From: Paenibacillus sp. OV219
Lineage (GTDB): Bacteria; Bacillota; Bacilli; Paenibacillales; Paenibacillaceae
Assembly: GCF_900110075.1 (NCBI RefSeq)
Contig: NZ_FOCJ01000004.1
Location: forward strand, 62,001-126,000
Direction of reading: 5' to 3'
DNA length: 64,000 bases
A program made the position numbers and the translations under genes. The notes beneath the pieces were generated by a model. That model searched no databases. It had not been told where the DNA came from and saw nothing but the letters and a program-made list of their open reading frames with translations. This document shows positions 53,520 to 62,392 of this stretch, in pieces (the first letter of the stretch is position 1; each line of letters begins with the position of its first letter).

Positions 53520-55046
53520 TTACTGCTGCTCGCCCTGCTTCTTCGCTTTCAGCCACTTCGGCGCGCCTTTGTTCTTGCGCTCGCGTTCCTGCTCGCGCTT
53601 CGACTTTGTCGGCTTCGCCGCTCCAGCGCCTCCGCTGCTCGGCCTGCCGCCAGCACGCGCACCTTCACTGCCCGCGCCAGCGCTGCTCGGCTTGCTGCTA
53701 CCGCGAGCGCCTTCGCTGCTGCCTGCGCCGCCGGCGCTCTTAGCGCCAAAGCGTGCCGCGCTTCCGCTCGTACCTTCCGCTCCGCCGCCAACGCGCGCCG
53801 CGCCGCCGCTGCGCGAACTCGCTGGCGCCGCAGCGCGAGCCGCCGCCGGGCGATCGCTGCCGCTGCCCGGCCTACGCGCGCCATCGCCGCGGCCAAAATC
53901 GCGGCCTTGCTGCTCTTCGCCGGGATTCCACAGCTTCCCAGCGTACAATGTCTTCTCCTGCAGGTCGATTCCAAGCTGCTTGCGGAATTTATCCATAATG
54001 AACAGCTGATTGCGCGTCACAATGGAAATAACCGTGCCTGCTTTGCCCATCCGCCCTGTACGGCCGGAACGGTGCACATAATGATCCGCATCGAGTGCCG
54101 GATCAAGATGCACAACGAGCGGCAAATCGACGATATCAAGCCCGCGTGCAGCAACATCCGTTGCCACTAACAGCTGGCAGCGTCCATCGCGGAACCGTGC
54201 TAGCGTCGCAGCACGCCGCTGCTTGTCTGCATCGCCATATAGCGTTTCAACGGTGAAGCCCTCATAGCTTAGCTTCGCTTCATAATTCGCGATCTCATCG
54301 GTTTCGTTAATGAACAACAACGCAGATTTCGGCTTCAGCATCCGAATAAGCTTTCTTGCCATATCCACCTTGTCGCGCCGCTCGCTTACGACAAAATAAT
54401 GCAGAACCTGTTTGCCCGCCTGCTGATCCGGCGACACATCAACTCGCTGCGGATCACGCATCCACCGCTCTTCCACTTCCGCCATCGCTTGCGGACGCGT
54501 CGCGGAGAAGAAAGCGATCTGACGATCTCGCAACATCCCTCGCAGCAGATTTTCCACTTCTGTCGTGGAGCCGAGGTTAAACACCTGATCCGCCTCGTCG
54601 ATAATGACGAGCCGGATTTGGTGAAGCTTCAGCTTGCCGGAGTTCACAAGCTCGTGAATGCGACCTGGCGTACCAACGACGACATGCGGATGCAGCCGCA
54701 GCTTCTCCACCTGCCGCTGCATCGACGCGCCGCCGATCAGCTGCTGCGTCTTTACTCCGATTGGTTCGCCGTAAATTTCGGCAACTCGAAAGATTTGCAT
54801 CGCCAGCTCCTGCGTCGGAGCGAGCACCATTACCTGCACGGCCTGGTTAGTTATATCCACACGCTCAAGTGCAGGCAGCATGTAAGCTAATGTTTTGCCC
54901 GTACCCGTCTGCGACTTCGCGGACACATCATGACCTTCCATTAGTACTGGAATCGTAGCCGCCTGAACCGGGGTCGGCGAATCAATCTGGTTATTTTTCA
55001 ACGTTTCGATCAGCTGCGGCTGCAGCTTCAATGTTTCCCATGTCAC
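53520..55046 (-). CDS. DEAD-box RNA helicase (YfmL/CshC-like) with long Gly/Ala/Ser tail
   Basis: About 508 residues. Q motif SPTPVQ, Walker A SQTGTGKT, PTQELA, TPGRI, DEAD box in IIDEADQ, SAT, ATDVAARGLD and HRSGRTGRMG are intact, so ATPase and unwinding are expected. It matches the YfmL group best (start MTWETLKLQ), but with a ~120-residue tail rich in Gly, Ala, Ser and Arg that ends in a basic KREQERERKNKG patch. I choose the GTG at 55046, 11 nt after GAGGAG. The tail probably binds RNA non-specifically. Confidence 0.9.
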   Translation of the reverse strand: MTWETLKLQPQLIETLKNNQIDSPTPVQAATIPVLMEGHDVSAKSQTGTGKTLAYMLPALERVDITNQAVQVMVLAPTQELAMQIFRVAEIYGEPIGVKTQQLIGGASMQRQVEKLRLHPHVVVGTPGRIHELVNSGKLKLHQIRLVIIDEADQVFNLGSTTEVENLLRGMLRDRQIAFFSATRPQAMAEVEERWMRDPQRVDVSPDQQAGKQVLHYFVVSERRDKVDMARKLIRMLKPKSALLFINETDEIANYEAKLSYEGFTVETLYGDADKQRRAATLARFRDGRCQLLVATDVAARGLDIVDLPLVVHLDPALDADHYVHRSGRTGRMGKAGTVISIVTRNQLFIMDKFRKQLGIDLQEKTLYAGKLWNPGEEQQGRDFGRGDGARRPGSGSDRPAAARAAAPASSRSGGAARVGGGAEGTSGSAARFGAKSAGGAGSSEGARGSSKPSSAGAGSEGARAGGRPSSGGAGAAKPTKSKREQERERKNKGAPKWLKAKKQGEQQ

Positions 55047-55076
55047 TCTTATCAAATCTCCTCATGTTTCAGCGTC

Positions 55077-55850
55077 CTATTTGCGGTTTAACCAGCGGCC
55101 TGCAATCCGATCCGCAAGCCTTGGAAACAACCCGTAAAGCTTTATTCCTACAGAAGCCGACAAGGGCAAATCCACCTCCGGCGTCCTGCGCTTTATCATT
55201 TGTACAATCGCTCCGGCTACCCGTTCAGGCGTCAGCATGTATCCGCGAACATTGTTCGCATACGTACCCTCTGGGTCAGCCGTATGTAGGAAAGGCGTAT
55301 CTATCGGTCCTGGATTAATCGCCGATACTGCGATATTCATCGGTGCCAGCTCCGCCCGCATCGCATTGGTCAAGCCAAGAACGGCATGTTTCGTTGCCGC
55401 ATAGCCCGATGACTTCACTGTGCTCAGCTTGCCTGCCATAGAAGCGACATTAATAATATGGCCGCCACCCTGCTTCTGCATAATCGGCAGCACTGCTTTG
55501 CTGCAGCGAACGATACCCATATAATTCGTATCCATCATTTCGGCGAAACGCTCAATCGGAGCATCTGCAAAATGTTCAAACACACCATAGCCGGCATTGT
55601 TCAGCAGCACATCAATTTTTCCGAAATCCTGGACCACCTGATTCATAACCAGAACGATTTCATCATAATTCGTTACATCCAGCTTGTAGCAGCCATACGT
55701 ACCTCTAATAGAAGACGCCATCTGCTCGAGCTTGTCCGGCTTACGCCCAGTTATAATTGGAACTGCGCCTGAAGCAGCAAGCAGTCGGGCCGTTTCTGCG
55801 CCGATGCCACTCGCCGCGCCGGTAACCAGTACAATTTTCCCATGCAACAA
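55077..55850 (-). CDS. Short-chain dehydrogenase/reductase
   Basis: About 257 residues, classical SDR: TGAASGIG cofactor loop, NNAGYG, catalytic Ser (NVASMAG), YAATK. DxTG-type position suggests NADP(H), since GRK follows strand 2. The start is either GTG 55859 or the TTG at 55850, the latter with better spacing from AGGTG. No operon partner; 31 nt upstream of the helicase start. Substrate unknown. Confidence 0.87.
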   Translation of the reverse strand: MLHGKIVLVTGAASGIGAETARLLAASGAVPIITGRKPDKLEQMASSIRGTYGCYKLDVTNYDEIVLVMNQVVQDFGKIDVLLNNAGYGVFEHFADAPIERFAEMMDTNYMGIVRCSKAVLPIMQKQGGGHIINVASMAGKLSTVKSSGYAATKHAVLGLTNAMRAELAPMNIAVSAINPGPIDTPFLHTADPEGTYANNVRGYMLTPERVAGAIVQMIKRRTPEVDLPLSASVGIKLYGLFPRLADRIAGRWLNRK

Positions 55851-55919
55851 TCGAATCACCTAGCTTTCAGTTTACTGCAATGGGTGCAAATAGGCAAAAT
55901 ATGCCCGAATACGAAAAAA

Positions 55920-55936
55920 AGCTCCTACAGGAGCTT
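55920..55936 (-). terminator. Terminator of the CheX-like gene
   Basis: AGCTCCT-AC-AGGAGCT followed on the minus strand by TTTTTTT. Confidence 0.85.
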
Positions 55937-55944
55937 GACTCGTG

Positions 55945-56406
55945 TTACGATGCAATTAGTACTTGAATATCAAACTGGCCAATGCCTTCCATAATGAGCG
56001 GTATCGTTAACGCCTTGGATGGGTTGATTCCGGCGGATTGTGCGGAGTGAAGCACCTTCGGAGGTGTAATGTCGACCCGTACGCCTTGGTTAAATAGCAT
56101 CGTGCTGGCATTGCCGCTGATCATGTTGCCAAGCTCGGAAATGGCACTCTTGCCCATTTCATCCATTTCAGAAATTTCGTAGCCGCCCATCATTGCGGAT
56201 ACCATCTTGAGCGCTACTTCCTCGCTTAGGCCAAATACGATATCGCCATTCATTTGACCGTTAATGCCGATTTGAATCCATATGTAGTTTTCGACAAATT
56301 TAACTTCCTTTACGCCGAGCTTTCCAGTTGAAGGTTTGATTTGAATTAATTGCTCTATAACAATCTTAGCGGACTCTAGAAAGGGATTAATATATTCGGC
56401 CTGCAT
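55945..56406 (-). CDS. CheX-family chemotaxis phosphatase-like protein
   Basis: 153 residues. The key motif of CheC/CheX/FliY phosphatases, E-x2-N, is present as ELGNMISGN (around 92-100), preceded by MVSAMMGG. The family dephosphorylates CheY-P. A single E-x2-N motif and the length match CheX. No other chemotaxis gene is near, so the partner is elsewhere or the protein has been reused. Confidence 0.88.
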   Translation of the reverse strand: MQAEYINPFLESAKIVIEQLIQIKPSTGKLGVKEVKFVENYIWIQIGINGQMNGDIVFGLSEEVALKMVSAMMGGYEISEMDEMGKSAISELGNMISGNASTMLFNQGVRVDITPPKVLHSAQSAGINPSKALTIPLIMEGIGQFDIQVLIAS

Positions 56407-56559
56407 CGGGTGTAGCGCCCCTTTTCGACTTAATTCGATTGCTTTCTTCGTTACAACTGATTATACAAGATATGCTAGGTCAAGTATACTACTCAATTCG
56501 GTCAATATTTTAAACTTTTAAAGTAGATCGTGAACAAAAGAGTCCTTAGGAGGATTGAC

Positions 56560-57561
56560 GTGCCGAATATTTGGACGCATTTCTTATTCGGGCAGAAGTG
56601 CCTGCAGGAGCTTGGAGAAGCGAATTTAATCGCAGCTCCGCACCTTGAACGAATGTTTAATATGGGCTGTCAAGGTCCTGACTTTCTGTTCTACCACAAC
56701 TTCCTGCCATGGAAGAAAGATACCCGCATGAGCTTATTAGGATCGGAGATGCATCAGCATCACTGCGGGGAAGTCATTATGGATATGCTGGATACACTCG
56801 AAGGACAAGCAGCGCCACGATCGAAACAGGAACCTGCTCTCGTCTATGCGCTTGGCTTCCTGCTGCATCATCTGCTGGACCGCGTGATGCATCCGTATGT
56901 GTTCAGCCGCTCTGGCTCACGCAAATGGGATCACCAACGGTTCGAAATCATGATGGACACCTTGATCGTGCAGAAGCTGCTTGGTGTAGAAACGTGGCAA
57001 ACCGAGGTTTGGAAAGAAATTGATATTCGTGGAGATCTGCCAACATTAATTGTGAATGCGTTCGAACAAATCGCAGCCGTTCATTATCCTGCGCTCGCGA
57101 CGCGAATAAGGCGTGAAGATTGGCGTGCTGCAATGCGTGACATGATCGCGGCACAAAAGCTATTTTACGATCCTACAGGCCTTAAACGCCTGTTCACATT
57201 CGGTCAGATCAATCCGTTCGTCTTTAAGCGCGAGCTCCCGACGCTTGATATATTGAACGAAAGTAATCGTCCATGGCTCGATCCGACTGATGGGAAAACT
57301 TTACATACGGAGGGTGTCTGGGATTTGTGGGACATCGCCATGGAAGAAGCACTTCCGGTCGTGCGCGCCGTCCTTCTTTGGCTTCGGGCTGACGATTCCT
57401 CGCAGCCGGAACCAAGCCGTGAAGCCCCTTCCCGCAATCAGCTGCGAGAAGAGGCAGTCCAGCTGATCGGTAATCGATCCTACGAAACGGGGCTGCCTTG
57501 TGAGAGCATGGCCACCATTCAATACGAAGACCCGATCTGGCCGTCGTCGTTATCGCTATGA
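56560..57561 (+). CDS. Zinc-dependent phospholipase C family protein
   Basis: About 333 residues. Scattered His/Asp of the phospholipase C/S1-P1 fold are seen: IWTHFLFGQKCL, GCQGPDFLFYHN, MHQHHCGE and GFLLHHLLDRVMHPYVF. GTG at 56560 follows TTAGGAGG. No signal peptide, so it probably works in the cytoplasm on an unknown phospho-substrate. Convergent with the HRDC gene, overlapping by six bases at the ends. Confidence 0.82.
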   Translation: MPNIWTHFLFGQKCLQELGEANLIAAPHLERMFNMGCQGPDFLFYHNFLPWKKDTRMSLLGSEMHQHHCGEVIMDMLDTLEGQAAPRSKQEPALVYALGFLLHHLLDRVMHPYVFSRSGSRKWDHQRFEIMMDTLIVQKLLGVETWQTEVWKEIDIRGDLPTLIVNAFEQIAAVHYPALATRIRREDWRAAMRDMIAAQKLFYDPTGLKRLFTFGQINPFVFKRELPTLDILNESNRPWLDPTDGKTLHTEGVWDLWDIAMEEALPVVRAVLLWLRADDSSQPEPSREAPSRNQLREEAVQLIGNRSYETGLPCESMATIQYEDPIWPSSLSL

Positions 57562-58554
57562 TACTTGGTTACTCTTCGTGCGGCGGTAACGCAACCGCAG
57601 GAGCCGCAGCCGATCATAGAGCAGGTCGATCGGTTTGCCCCTTCCCTGCATCGTTTCTTCGCCATAAACCTGATGAAGCACAGGCTTCAAATAACGGTCC
57701 CCAATCGTGAGCAGCGCATCCCACAATTGCTGTTGCTCCACTGGAGGGATTTGGCTCAGCTCTCTCTCAATCAACGGTTCCATATCATAGCCCTCTGTCT
57801 CCAGCTTCTCAATCCGATCCATGAGGTCCCTTCTGGGCAGCTCCACCTCGGCTAGCAGTTCCTCAATCGTTTTGCCTTCAGCAATAGCCTGAAGCAATGC
57901 GCGCTTCTGGTGCTGACGGTCCATCAGAGTCTTATACTTGTTCTCCTTCTGCTTGTAGATCCAACCCGTATACTGCTTTGGGTCCAGCGCTTCTGCCACC
58001 CAATCTAGCGGAAAATGCGTCTGGCGCTCGAATTTCTGCGTAATGGCCAGTACTTCCTCACCGTATGCCGCCTGCCGAGTTTCACCCCAGCCTGGAATTT
58101 GCAGTAGCTCCTCCGCTTGCTGCGGAACATAACTGCTGATCATCCAGAGCATCCGGTTCGTGGCCACAAGATAAGCGGATTTCTTGGCTGCAACCGCTGC
58201 CCGCCTGCGCCATTCCCGCAGCGCTTCGAAGATCGCTTCATTCTGATTCGTCTCGCCATAGCACTGAATCATTGAATAGAGACTGCCATTATCATCCAAG
58301 CTTCGGCGATCCTCGAGCATGCCGTCAATGATTGGCGTATATCCTTTTCCCATACGAACTGCAACGCCGTGACGAAATGCCGTAATCATCTCCTCCCATG
58401 ATCCCCCCTCGAACCAGACCGATTGCTCCTCAGGAGCCGACCCTGTCCAAATGACGGACCAAACACCATTTTGCTCACAGATAGACAACTGCGCTTGCTC
58501 TACCCCACGATCTGTTCCAACTTTCTCAAACGTGTTCAAAAATACGACCTGCAT
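57556..58554 (-). CDS. HRDC-domain protein
   Basis: About 332 residues from ATG at 58554. An HRDC-like helical domain (SAYLVATNRMLWMIS through LLQIPGWGETRQAAYGEEVLAI, about residues 145-190), as in RecQ and RNase D, implies nucleic-acid contact. No helicase or nuclease motor is present. The C-terminal half is helical and charged and includes a possible HTH (TIEELLAEVELPRRDLMDRIEKLE). Family members in Firmicutes are uncharacterised. A separate promoter and terminator lie just upstream. Confidence 0.82.
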   Translation of the reverse strand: MQVVFLNTFEKVGTDRGVEQAQLSICEQNGVWSVIWTGSAPEEQSVWFEGGSWEEMITAFRHGVAVRMGKGYTPIIDGMLEDRRSLDDNGSLYSMIQCYGETNQNEAIFEALREWRRRAAVAAKKSAYLVATNRMLWMISSYVPQQAEELLQIPGWGETRQAAYGEEVLAITQKFERQTHFPLDWVAEALDPKQYTGWIYKQKENKYKTLMDRQHQKRALLQAIAEGKTIEELLAEVELPRRDLMDRIEKLETEGYDMEPLIERELSQIPPVEQQQLWDALLTIGDRYLKPVLHQVYGEETMQGRGKPIDLLYDRLRLLRLRYRRTKSNQVS

Positions 58555-58631
58555 GCAGGCACACCTCCGTATTATGTTAGTATCTTGTCGGGTCGCGTAA
58601 GGTGTATCGCACGGCAGGTCGCCGCACAACA

Positions 58632-58734
58632 AAAAAAAAGCACCCCTAACGCCAATAAACTGGCGAAAGAGGTGCTTCCTCACGTTCAACGATTTGATTG
58701 CTCACATCATAGCACAGCAGCACATGCAAGGCAA
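58632..58734 (-). ncRNA. Candidate short transcript or attenuated leader ahead of the HRDC gene
   Basis: On the minus strand a strong promoter, TTGCCT (58734-58729), 17 nt, TATGAT (58711-58706), would start near 58699. Only about 20 nt later a terminator hairpin (58638-58677: GAAGCACC...GGTGCTT with inner CGCCA/TGGCG) ends in nine T. The product would be about 70 nt, or a leader attenuated before the ATG at 58554. No minus-strand gene precedes it to which the terminator would belong. Confidence 0.5.
58638..58677 (-). terminator. Terminator inside the HRDC gene leader
   Basis: AAGCACC/GGTGCTT outer stem, CGCCA/TGGCG inner stem, then nine consecutive T on the minus strand. Confidence 0.85.
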
Positions 58735-58769
58735 TATCCAATTTTGCCAAAAGGTACCTATTCATGTCG

Positions 58770-58799
58770 TTGCCCCATTCCGAAGAGTGATGCTATGAT
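58770..58799 (+). promoter_or_regulatory. Sigma-A promoter of the DUF3055 gene
   Basis: TTGCCC, 18 nt, TATGAT, about 30 nt before the ATG at 58830. Divergent with the minus-strand promoter at 58706-58734. Confidence 0.7.
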
Positions 58800-58829
58800 A
58801 GAGCGAGAATAGAAGAGGAGCGAAGTTTG

Positions 58830-59126
58830 ATGCAAATGAATGATTATGATTTTATGTCCGATACTACGGAAGACACTTCGACCCGCTTCGTCACGTTCAT
58901 CACGCCGAACCTGAAGCGATTCGATCTTGCGATCACATCGACGAACCGATTCTACGGCAAGAAGCTCATCATTGATTTGCAGGGCGGCCGTACCGCAATT
59001 GTCGGTCAAGATGACCTGGACGAGGAAGGCTACCTGGAATTCACTTTCAAGCTAACAGAGGAAGAAGCAACGGATCTTCGCCAGTTTTTAGAATTAGTGG
59101 TTGGAACGGTGAATTTTACCGACTAA
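58830..59126 (+). CDS. DUF3055-type small protein
   Basis: 98 residues. The pattern (DDTEDTSTRFVTFI, DLAITSTNRFYGKKLIIDLQ, GRTAIVGQDDLDEEGYLEFTF) fits a conserved short Bacillales protein that I believe is DUF3055. Acidic, no signal or membrane part. AGGAG lies nine nt before the ATG at 58830. Function unknown. In front of another small gene by about 50 nt. Confidence 0.75.
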   Translation: MQMNDYDFMSDTTEDTSTRFVTFITPNLKRFDLAITSTNRFYGKKLIIDLQGGRTAIVGQDDLDEEGYLEFTFKLTEEEATDLRQFLELVVGTVNFTD

Positions 59127-59176
59127 TCCCGGGTACACTGTGACGGTACACCATTAGCCGCCATCAGGAGGTACCC

Positions 59177-59437
59177 ATGTTTAAAGATAATCGCCAGCCC
59201 TATGCTGACTTGAAAACGGTCGAATCCCAGCGCAATGATCTTGCCGCCGAAGAGTTTCCCGATGGCCCATACGGTTCTAATCGGATCCTCGCGGAGTCAC
59301 TTAGTACGAACAGACCTTGGCGGATCGAGCAGCGCTCACCGAATCGGTTCGATTATGAAAATCATGAGCTGCATGCAGGTATAGATCGTGATTATCCCGG
59401 TGAAGATGCTTACCCGGATGCAATGGATGAACCGTGA
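59177..59437 (+). CDS. Small acidic protein, unknown function
   Basis: 86 residues, polar and acidic, e.g. AEEFPDGPYGSNRI and DYPGEDAYPDAMDEP, with no hydrophobic core. It may belong to the DUF3905 group, but I am not sure. CAGGAGG before the ATG supports translation. It follows DUF3055 by 50 nt, so the two are probably co-transcribed, and a terminator-like palindrome lies behind it. Confidence 0.65.
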   Translation: MFKDNRQPYADLKTVESQRNDLAAEEFPDGPYGSNRILAESLSTNRPWRIEQRSPNRFDYENHELHAGIDRDYPGEDAYPDAMDEP

Positions 59438-59463
59438 TATAGACCTTGCTGTGTGAAAAAGAA

Positions 59464-59536
59464 AACCGTTTGGCATTTGCCAAATAGTAAGGATTCATCA
59501 CTACCCTGACCGTTTGGCATTTGCCAAACGGTTTTT
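59464..59536 (+). terminator. Two CCGTTTGGCATTTGCCAAA palindromes ending in a T-run
   Basis: The phrase CCGTTTGGCATTTGCCAAA occurs at 59466 and 59510. The second forms a full stem (ACCGTTTGGC/GCCAAACGGT) with TTTTT behind and should terminate the two small genes. The first arm could pair with the second instead. The rest of the 302-base gap to 59739 has nothing else except the minus-strand terminator at 59676. Confidence 0.8.
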
Positions 59537-59675
59537 CTATTACCACTTCAACTGCTGACCGAACAAAAGCGTATTACTGAGCGATCTTCCAGGCGCGGTG
59601 ACGGTTTGACCTTGGAACCATAGCCCAGAGGAAGCGCGCGACTAAGCAGATGAATTGAAGTATTCGGCATAAAAA

Positions 59676-59704
59676 AGAGACCAGAAGCACTGTTTCTGGT
59701 CTCT
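59676..59704 (-). terminator. Terminator of the alpha-mannosidase gene
   Basis: AGAGACCAGAA pairs with TTCTGGTCTCT; TTTTTT follows on the minus strand. Confidence 0.9.
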
Positions 59705-59739
59705 CCTCTTTAGCACGTTCGCTCACGCTGGCGGTCAGA

Positions 59740-62223
59740 CTACTCCTCCATAAGCACCGTCTCCGTCATCGACCGATCGCCTATGGAAACGCGGAACGTC
59801 TTCACTTCGAACGGCGCAAGCGCGACACGGCTCGAAATGCCCAGTATTGGGATCTCCACTGTCGTCTCCCGCGCGCTGCCTGTCGGCTCAAACAGTCGCA
59901 GCACATAGTCGTCGCCGCGCTCCATCTGCTTGAAAGCGCCGAGTTGCACAATCGAATCCTTCAACACGACGAGCGGCTCGACCTGCTCCCCGCGTCCCGA
60001 AGGGAAGAAGGACAACGCGTACGGCACTTCATTATGCAGCGTCGCTTCGCGGTCCACTGCACTTAGCCGCTCGTCAGCACAGCCGCCGTTCAGCCAATAG
60101 GTGAACTCGCGTTCGCCTTGGTCGATCCGCGGCGAGAAGCGGTCCTGCACGATGAGCGGCCGATCCATAATCGGATGCGCCGTGTAGCTCGGGCTGCGCA
60201 GCAGCGTCGGCCGGATCGCGCCATCCTTGAAGTCCGAGCCATACGTGCCATTATTGATTAGTGTCAGCGCTACTCCTGCCGATCCGGAGAAAGCCGCGGT
60301 CCATTTCTGCGCGACAGCCTCTTGCCCGGTCGCATCCAGCTGCTGCACACCATACATCGTCTGGCCGATGTACGAGGTATCACCAATTGCAGTCGGAATG
60401 GACAGCTTCAGCAGCTTATTCTTCTCGTTCCAGAAGACGCGAACATGCACTTCAAGCTCGGTGCCCTGCTTCGCCAGCTTATAAGTAAGCACAAGCTTCG
60501 ACTCGTTATACGCGAGCATCGCTTCTATTACCGTGCGAACTGCGCCGTCCTCAATGACGCGAACCGACGGCAGAAGCTCGTGACGCAAGCCGGAGAAATC
60601 AGAGCCGGCGCCGCGGTCCATCAGCTGGAACGAGCCAATGTCCGGCTCGAACCGGTTCGTATCCATCCGCCAAGGGTCTACATTATCTGCAACGACTATC
60701 GGCTGGAACGCCCGCTCCTTCACATACGAGACGCCGTCAACTGTATAAGCATCGAGTAGTCCCGTATGCGCGTTAATGACCGCAGTCATTCGATCGTTCG
60801 AGAAGCGAATAACCCCGCCTTCGACGACAACTTGTGGCAACGGCTTCGCTGGCAGCATCTCAATACGGCAATCGAACCGGTTCATTGAAGATGGTGCGAG
60901 CTCCGCCCCAAAGACGACACGTTTACGCCAGTCCAAGTTAATATTGCTGTGCTCTTTCTCCGGCTGCGACTCTATCCGTTTGCCATCCTGATATACGATC
61001 GGCATGGAGAACTCATCCTTCCAATTCTGGTCAGCAAGCATAAATTCACATGCAAACACGCCACGAACCGGATAAGGATGCGGATTGTAGATCAGAATCG
61101 GATACTCGCCATCGTCCGCTTTGCGCTGTCCCGAGGCAAGCGCAAAGAAAGCTCGCGCCTTCAGCCTGGAGACGATTTCAAGGCCATGTCCAAGCAAGCG
61201 CAGCGATGCATCCTCTGCAGGCTGCACCGACGAGCCTGGCAAAATATCATGAAACTGTGCGGTCATCAAATCCTCCGTCGCTTGCCTCAAATCTTCGCGA
61301 GGGTATACGAGCTTGCCTGCAACTGCGGCGGCTGATAACATTTTCTCCGTTAAATAAAGCTCGTTCTCCAGCAAGCGGTGCTTCTGCTTAATCCGAATCA
61401 TCGACGTATAACAGCCGACGAAACGCGGATTTAAGTCCCCTTCATGCGTTGGCAGCTCAGCACGATTCTCCGCCAGATCGGCAAAATACTGCTCCGGCGT
61501 TGAATGCGCAAGCTCTACTTCCGAATTCCCATTCGCCATCAGATCGCCGATCTCGTCCAAATCCACCCGAGAAGGTCCGCCGCCATGGTTGCCTACTCCC
61601 CACAGCATTAAGCCAAGCGATTTGCCCTCATGCTCAATAAGCTCCAGACGCTGTTCAATCGCGCCGCGCGCCTGCCCCATGAGCGTGTTGTACTGATAAG
61701 TCTGATGTGCCATCATCTCGGAGCCGTCGAAGCCGATCCAGCGAAATTCGCGGTCAGGTCCTACCGTATGATCATCCGGGCGCATGAACAGATAAGAATC
61801 AAAGCCAGCTTGGCTCATTAGCTGCACCAAGCCTCGGGAATGTCCGAAGGAGTCGAAGTTAATCGCCGTCGTAGGCCGGGCACCGAACTTCTCTGCGAAA
61901 TACGCGCGTCCATGCAGCATTTGTCGCACGATCGACTCACCAGAGGGCATATTGCAATCAGGCTGCAAATACCATCCGCCCATGATATGCCACTTGCCGA
62001 GCCGCACTAGCTCCTGAATTTCCGTGAACAGCTCCGGCTCATATTCCTCAATCCATTTGTACAGAATGACCTCATTATGATTGAAAACATACCCTTCATA
62101 TTCCCTGCAAAATTCAGCCGCAGCTCTGAACGTCGACACTGCTGCCGCAGCTCCTTCCTCCCATTCCCACTGCCATACAGGGTCCAAATGCGCATTGCTT
62201 AACAAGTGAAGCTTCGCCGCCAT
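59740..62223 (-). CDS. Alpha-mannosidase, glycoside hydrolase family 38
   Basis: 827 residues, cytosolic. It should release alpha-linked mannose by a retaining mechanism. Zinc ligands are in NAHLDPVWQW (residues ~10-19); the nucleophile Asp is in NFDSFGHSRG; the third ligand His is near TAQFHDILPGSSV. The remaining C-terminal half is the beta-sandwich part with NPHPYPVRG at the boundary. No signal peptide. Single gene with its own terminator. Two ATCAAACAT copies lie upstream. Confidence 0.93.
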   Translation of the reverse strand: MAAKLHLLSNAHLDPVWQWEWEEGAAAAVSTFRAAAEFCREYEGYVFNHNEVILYKWIEEYEPELFTEIQELVRLGKWHIMGGWYLQPDCNMPSGESIVRQMLHGRAYFAEKFGARPTTAINFDSFGHSRGLVQLMSQAGFDSYLFMRPDDHTVGPDREFRWIGFDGSEMMAHQTYQYNTLMGQARGAIEQRLELIEHEGKSLGLMLWGVGNHGGGPSRVDLDEIGDLMANGNSEVELAHSTPEQYFADLAENRAELPTHEGDLNPRFVGCYTSMIRIKQKHRLLENELYLTEKMLSAAAVAGKLVYPREDLRQATEDLMTAQFHDILPGSSVQPAEDASLRLLGHGLEIVSRLKARAFFALASGQRKADDGEYPILIYNPHPYPVRGVFACEFMLADQNWKDEFSMPIVYQDGKRIESQPEKEHSNINLDWRKRVVFGAELAPSSMNRFDCRIEMLPAKPLPQVVVEGGVIRFSNDRMTAVINAHTGLLDAYTVDGVSYVKERAFQPIVVADNVDPWRMDTNRFEPDIGSFQLMDRGAGSDFSGLRHELLPSVRVIEDGAVRTVIEAMLAYNESKLVLTYKLAKQGTELEVHVRVFWNEKNKLLKLSIPTAIGDTSYIGQTMYGVQQLDATGQEAVAQKWTAAFSGSAGVALTLINNGTYGSDFKDGAIRPTLLRSPSYTAHPIMDRPLIVQDRFSPRIDQGEREFTYWLNGGCADERLSAVDREATLHNEVPYALSFFPSGRGEQVEPLVVLKDSIVQLGAFKQMERGDDYVLRLFEPTGSARETTVEIPILGISSRVALAPFEVKTFRVSIGDRSMTETVLMEE

Positions 62224-62254
62224 TCGTTCATCCTCCTGGAATCATTTTCTCCCA

Positions 62255-62298
62255 TCAAACATGTTCGTTATTAACATTAAATGTTTCTATCAAACATA
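62255..62298. promoter_or_regulatory. Direct repeat ATCAAACAT upstream of the mannosidase gene
   Basis: ATCAAACAT occurs at 62256-62264 and 62290-62298, 34 bases apart, about 33 nt and 67 nt ahead of the ATG. AACATTAAATGTT sits between. This is an operator candidate for a sugar-responsive regulator. Confidence 0.35.
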
Positions 62299-62337
62299 CA
62301 ATACCTCACATTCCATGCGCTGTCGATAGAAAAGAAA

Positions 62338-62381
62338 GAAGGCGATTCTACCGCTCACCCTAGCCAAGTAGATTCGCCTTC
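62338..62381 (-). terminator. Terminator of the beta-helix gene
   Basis: GAAGGCGATTCTAC and GTAGATTCGCCTTC pair over 14 bp with one mismatch; a T/C-rich run follows on the minus strand. Confidence 0.75.
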
Positions 62382-62392
62382 CCCTCTTACAT

